NCBI GenBank assembly: GCA_029858245.1
Contig: JAOUFL010000020.1
Span: forward strand, 1 to 16,381
Direction: 5' to 3'
DNA length: 16,381 nt
Source of the DNA: Candidatus Zixiibacteriota bacterium
GTDB taxonomy: Bacteria > Zixibacteria > MSB-5A5 > RBG-16-43-9
Shown here: piece by piece, positions 13,634 to 16,381 of the stretch
Layout: each line of letters opens with the position of its first letter
Position numbering within the stretch: position 1 is the stretch's first letter
The notes under the pieces: model-generated
Told to the model about the DNA's origin: nothing
Database searches by the model: none
Seen by the model: the letters and a program-made list of their open reading frames with translations, nothing else
Made by a program: the position numbers and the translations under genes

Positions 13634-13647
13634 ATATCAAACACCTG
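13619..13647. promoter_or_regulatory. Possible operator, imperfect inverted repeat
   Basis: CAGGAGTT (13619-13626) and AACACCTG (13640-13647) are inverted copies with one mismatch, separated by 13 bases. The unit covers the -35 box of the proximal promoter, where a repressor or autoregulator could bind. Confidence 0.3.
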
Positions 13648-13659
13648 CCGACCTATATT

Positions 13660-13687
13660 AATTTAGGTTCTTTTTTTTAATTGTCAA
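13660..13687 (-). promoter_or_regulatory. Candidate distal promoter of the same operon
   Basis: A perfect -35 TTGACA (13687-13682), a 16-base spacer and a weaker -10 TAAATT (13665-13660). The spacer is an A-rich tract. Confidence 0.4.
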
Positions 13688-13772
13688 GGTTTTTTTTCTA
13701 ATTCACCAGGAAAGAATATCGTTGTCTTCCAATTAATTATACGTATGAAAAATATCAAGTTACACACTTTTT

Positions 13773-14552
13773 TTACGGCTGGCAGTTCCAGGGAGGTGAA
13801 CAGTTGAAGTTTAACACTGGTGGAGGTCCACCTTTGGTTGTGAAATTTACAAGATAAACCGCATCTGACATACTCACATCACAATCTCCGTTAGCATCAC
13901 CTTTCCATAAAGGTACGGGTGGAGGTCCTCCTTTGAAAAGAAAATTTATCATATAAACTACATCCGATACAGTGACGTCTAAGTCACCATTAGCATCACC
14001 TATAATATCATTTGGGTTCACATTGCAAACCCATCCTTCTTTGGTTACTGTATTAACTGGAGTATGATTAGGGTCGCTAGCTGAGGCATAAACTGAAGCA
14101 GCACTTACTTGCATTAAATAATTTCCACTGGGAACGTATTGTTTTTCATCATCTTTTCCATCCCACCAGCTTATAGTAGGGCCAGAGTATTCTAAAACAC
14201 CAGGCTTTACGGTACTGACTAGAGCTTCTGATTCATTATAAATTTTAAAATATATACCAGCCGGATCTACCTGTACATAATCTACGTAATGAACTCTGTG
14301 CTCGTCATTAGAGTAAACACTAAAATCAAGAATATCGGTGCCTATAACAAAATACTGGCCCCCGCTTGAATCAGTCCAGGATTCAACTACATATACGTTT
14401 CCACATGCCAGAAATCCACCGGTGTTGGAGATACTTACAGGTTTCCAGAATTGTTTTTCACCAAAGCCAGAACTGCCAAAAGTACATAAAGGGAATAATC
14501 CTATATGAATGTCTGGAAGATACTTAATAATCTGACCGTTTGACCTATCCAC
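13773..14552 (-). CDS. C-terminal part of NHL/FlgD-like/dockerin-like surface protein, after an in-frame TAG
   Basis: This 259-residue frame starts at GTG one codon after a TAG and has no signal peptide. It reads as the direct continuation of the gene above: it opens with AVDRSNGQIIKYLPD, the second half of an NHL-type blade. At about 116-150 a FlgD-like Ig segment ends in ISWWDGKDDEKQYVPSGNYL. At 184-213 and 217-246 are two copies of a calcium-binding dockerin-like unit (GDANGDLDVTVSDVVY and GDANGDCDVSMSDAVY, each followed by a KGGPPP turn), coded at 13815-14003. The Asp/Asn ligands of the loop are intact in both copies. Outside cellulosomes such pairs are common at the C-termini of secreted proteins in Zixibacteria-like genomes, with unclear partners. 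On its own this frame would make a non-exported fragment; with the first half the protein would be 559 residues plus the stop position. Confidence 0.85.
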   Translation of the reverse strand: MDRSNGQIIKYLPDIHIGLFPLCTFGSSGFGEKQFWKPVSISNTGGFLACGNVYVVESWTDSSGGQYFVIGTDILDFSVYSNDEHRVHYVDYVQVDPAGIYFKIYNESEALVSTVKPGVLEYSGPTISWWDGKDDEKQYVPSGNYLMQVSAASVYASASDPNHTPVNTVTKEGWVCNVNPNDIIGDANGDLDVTVSDVVYMINFLFKGGPPPVPLWKGDANGDCDVSMSDAVYLVNFTTKGGPPPVLNFNCSPPWNCQP

Positions 14553-14555
14553 TGC

Positions 14556-14558
14556 CTA
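14556..14558 (-). other. In-frame TAG interrupting the NHL-dockerin gene
   Basis: The frame reads VDNFGQV-TAG-AVDRSNGQIIKY. In NHL blades the stop position is usually Tyr (VYAVD, VYVVD), so TAT or TAC to TAG is the simplest change. TAG ends rpmE, the phosphatase and the sigma54 regulator, so recoding is unlikely. Confidence 0.8.
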
Positions 14559-15455
14559 GACCTGCCCAAAGTTATCCACTTCTAAATCCACAATATCCAA
14601 ATCCAAATATATCTCCTTATACCAGTAAATGCTTTCTCCACCATATGTTTTGATCAACCACACGAGGCGATTATTACCTCTGTCAGCTACGTAGAAGTGA
14701 TCATTATTAGCATATTTGTCACCATTTACAATGAAAGGATTTCTTCCACTGACTATCGCAGTTGGGTGGCGGAATTGTCCTTCTCCAGAACCATAACTTC
14801 CATAAGTACACTTGAATGTGTCCTCAAATAAATCATACCTTTTAATCTGAGAATTTCCATTTAATATCCAGAGATAGTCATTATAAGTCCAGTAAAATTC
14901 AAATCCATTGTTAAGATCCAAATCCAGGGGTAGTGTTAACCCATCTCCGGTTATTACCCCCAGGTTTTCTAACACCTGTGTATCATAGCGATAGCGGAGT
15001 TTTACTATTCTGTTGTTACTAGCATCAGCCACAAATATATAGTAGTAAGGGGTAATACCATATGTGGCATTACAAAGCCCCTCACAATCCAGCCTCCTGG
15101 GCCATCTAAACTGAGTTGTTCCAGAGCCTAAGGTGCCATATCCTGCTATCCAGTCATCTAAACACTCAGAAAATATTATCCTATTCCAACCGTGGTCAAG
15201 TTCAAATAACATGCCACTATAGAGATTATATGAAGCATCCATAATATAGGACTGGGAAGCTGAAAGCGGATTAATAAAAAGCTGAGTCTCAAATGCCTGC
15301 AAGGCTTCACTCTTAGTCATTTTCCAGATTTCGGGATTCTCCTGCACTGGCACGGGAATAAGAGCATACTCGCTTGGTGGTTGAGAATGTCCGTTATTAT
15401 AAAATCCCAGGGAAACTGTCAAAAACAAGCAGATTAAACTAAGTTTCTTAATCAT
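14556..15455 (-). CDS. Exported NHL-propeller protein, N-terminal part ending at an in-frame TAG
   Basis: A 299-residue frame with a Sec signal peptide (basic MIKK, then hydrophobic to about residue 20; cleavage near GHSQ). The mature part holds repeats of a beta-propeller of NHL type. Two clear blades pair a GSG-x-x-QF-x-x-P motif with a later VADxxNNRIV/L: FVADASNNRIVKL and FYVADRGNNRLVWL. QFRWPRRL and QFRHPTAI are the matching front motifs. NHL propellers commonly bind proteins, peptides or sugars outside the cell. The frame stops at TAG in mid-blade and continues without shift into the dockerin-like half, so this is one gene of 561 codons with a nonsense codon. The Shine-Dalgarno AGGAGG lies about 9 bases upstream of the ATG. 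It follows the outer-membrane barrel gene by 69 bases, probably in one operon. Confidence 0.88.
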   Translation of the reverse strand: MIKKLSLICLFLTVSLGFYNNGHSQPPSEYALIPVPVQENPEIWKMTKSEALQAFETQLFINPLSASQSYIMDASYNLYSGMLFELDHGWNRIIFSECLDDWIAGYGTLGSGTTQFRWPRRLDCEGLCNATYGITPYYYIFVADASNNRIVKLRYRYDTQVLENLGVITGDGLTLPLDLDLNNGFEFYWTYNDYLWILNGNSQIKRYDLFEDTFKCTYGSYGSGEGQFRHPTAIVSGRNPFIVNGDKYANNDHFYVADRGNNRLVWLIKTYGGESIYWYKEIYLDLDIVDLEVDNFGQV

Positions 15456-15524
15456 AATTTTCTCCCTCCTCTTTCAGGAGTAAGAGTTCTCCTGTATTTT
15501 AAAATTCTCAACAGTGAATGGTGC

Positions 15525-16181
15525 TTAAAATCTATATTCCACTTTAAACATCCAATTATCTACAGGCGTTAAGTCATCCTCAAAATATGCATCCAGGAAG
15601 ATCTGTTCATTATAGGATAAACTGAAGCCCTGCGAGTAATAACCTTCTGAAATGGTCGAATATCCTCTTTCTGTCTCTTCTCTTTTTATAGTAAATCCTC
15701 CTCCAAGCCTGGCTTTTACCATCTCGTGTAAAACCACCTCCATTCCGACAGGGAAAGTGAGCATATAGGAATTGGTGGTCTTTTTCTGAGGATTTTCCCG
15801 GAAATAATAAGTGCTGTTTACTACTGAATCATCCCTCATATAGATATTAGAGCTTTCCTGCCACTCAAGCCGGTCTAAGCTTCCTCTATCCCAGTATCCT
15901 TTCAATGCCGCTCCTATTTTAATAGAGGGAGAGAAATCTTTCTCAGCACCGATCCCCAGCATAAAGCTATAAAATCTGTCATCTTGCTTAAGAGAGCTTT
16001 TTCCATGGCTAAAGCTTATATAATCCGGAGTAGAATAGCTGCTGTCTGTATTTTGACTTAATTTAGAATTCTCATTTTTTTGATAACGTCCACCTAAAAG
16101 AAAAGCCAGAGTTAAATTTTGTGGAAAATCGTATTTGAAATTGATATCCAGGCCAACTGCCTGTTGCTTGATGGGTGCTCT
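15525..16181 (-). CDS. Outer-membrane beta-barrel protein, C-terminal part, after an in-frame TGA
   Basis: This 218-residue open frame continues directly from the fragment to its right, across one TGA. It shows the pattern of a transmembrane beta-barrel: alternating strands with aromatic girdles (GLDINFKYDFP, LTLAFLLGGRY, GFSLSYNEQIFLDAYF) and polar loops. The C-terminus is WMFKVEYRF, and a terminal Phe is the usual BAM recognition signal. The first ATG in this stretch, at 15962, is within a strand (FYSFMLGIG) and has no Shine-Dalgarno, so it is not the true start. I cannot name a family; a porin- or OmpP1-like role is possible. It precedes the NHL protein gene by 69 bases. Confidence 0.75.
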   Translation of the reverse strand, partial: RAPIKQQAVGLDINFKYDFPQNLTLAFLLGGRYQKNENSKLSQNTDSSYSTPDYISFSHGKSSLKQDDRFYSFMLGIGAEKDFSPSIKIGAALKGYWDRGSLDRLEWQESSNIYMRDDSVVNSTYYFRENPQKKTTNSYMLTFPVGMEVVLHEMVKARLGGGFTIKREETERGYSTISEGYYSQGFSLSYNEQIFLDAYFEDDLTPVDNWMFKVEYRF

Positions 16182-16381
16182 TCAGGTATATCTGGAGTGA
16201 TTTTCCTTTAAGTTTGTATCAATTCCAAACCAGATACTCTGAGACTCTCCAATAGAAGAGCTCTGGCTTATATAACTCAGCTTCTCATAATAAAGTGTAA
16301 AATCCAGAGTGGTTTTTGTCCAGGGATTTAATATCATCCCCAGGCTTCCTCTCTGGGCATCCGGAGAATCGTCTAAATTAT
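16182..16381 (-). CDS. Outer-membrane beta-barrel protein, upstream fragment ending in TGA (runs off the window)
   Basis: An open frame from the right edge to a TGA at 16184-16182. It encodes 65 residues of beta-barrel type (GSLGMILNPWTKTTLDFTLY, then SQSIWFGIDTNL). It is in the same frame as the downstream C-terminal part: SRYT-stop-RAPIKQQAVGLD. CGA (Arg) or GGA (Gly) to TGA would explain the break. The real start lies beyond the window. Confidence 0.7.
   Translation of the reverse strand, partial: NLDDSPDAQRGSLGMILNPWTKTTLDFTLYYEKLSYISQSSSIGESQSIWFGIDTNLKENHSRYT

Noticed and set aside
13815..14003. Dockerin-like pair as evidence of a cellulosome
   Set aside because: No cohesin, scaffoldin or glycoside hydrolase is present; such repeats are common at the ends of unrelated secreted proteins in these lineages.
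14556..14558. TAG read as pyrrolysine or another amino acid
   Set aside because: TAG ends rpmE, the phosphatase gene and the sigma54 regulator normally, RF1 is encoded, and the site fits a Tyr codon mutated once.

Overview
The window reads like a chromosomal contig from an uncultured bacterium with moderate-to-low GC. Every gene lies on the minus strand, so transcription runs from high to low coordinates. A Zixibacteria-like or other FCB-type lineage is my best guess. The grounds are the paired dockerin-like repeats of the form GDANGD..V..SD.VY..NF..KGG, a DUF5683 envelope protein, a TPR-GAF-sigma54 regulator and an archaeal-type GlmM-like mutase. This is inference from gene style, not a phylogenetic placement. 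Stop codon use (TAA, TAG and TGA all end ordinary genes, and RF1 is encoded) indicates the standard genetic code.

Layout from transcriptional upstream (right) to downstream (left). (1) 16381-13773 holds an envelope module. It has the 3' part of an outer-membrane beta-barrel gene, broken by an in-frame TGA, followed by an exported NHL-propeller protein with a FlgD-like region and dockerin-like repeats, broken by an in-frame TAG. (2) 13563-10362 is a regulatory operon. A 101-residue exported protein overlaps by 4 bases a TPR gene, which reads into a GAF/sigma54-AAA+/HTH regulator. The two large frames are almost certainly one 966-residue regulator split by a single missing base near 11823. (3) 10205-8996 has a small lipoprotein and a DUF5683 protein, each with its own candidate promoter. 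(4) 8932-4555 has a GlmM-like phosphohexomutase, a DksA-type zinc-finger/SpoIIE phosphatase fusion, and glmS from its own strong promoter. Together GlmM and GlmS point to UDP-GlcNAc supply for the envelope. (5) 4554-4039 is a non-coding stretch packed with short perfect hairpins, three of which carry the GTAG foot typical of REP elements. (6) 4038-1 holds rpmE with a strong terminator, then a tightly packed operon: DUF1385/YqhQ, prfA, an unknown membrane protein and tldD, which runs off the left edge.

The most notable points are three independent single-site lesions in adjacent genes between about 11.8 and 16.2 kb, the REP-like hairpin cluster downstream of glmS, the zinc finger-phosphatase fusion, and the small exported protein coupled to a TPR-type sigma54 regulator. 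I found no CRISPR array, tRNA, rRNA, transposase or prophage gene. Nothing here is clearly a new defence system.
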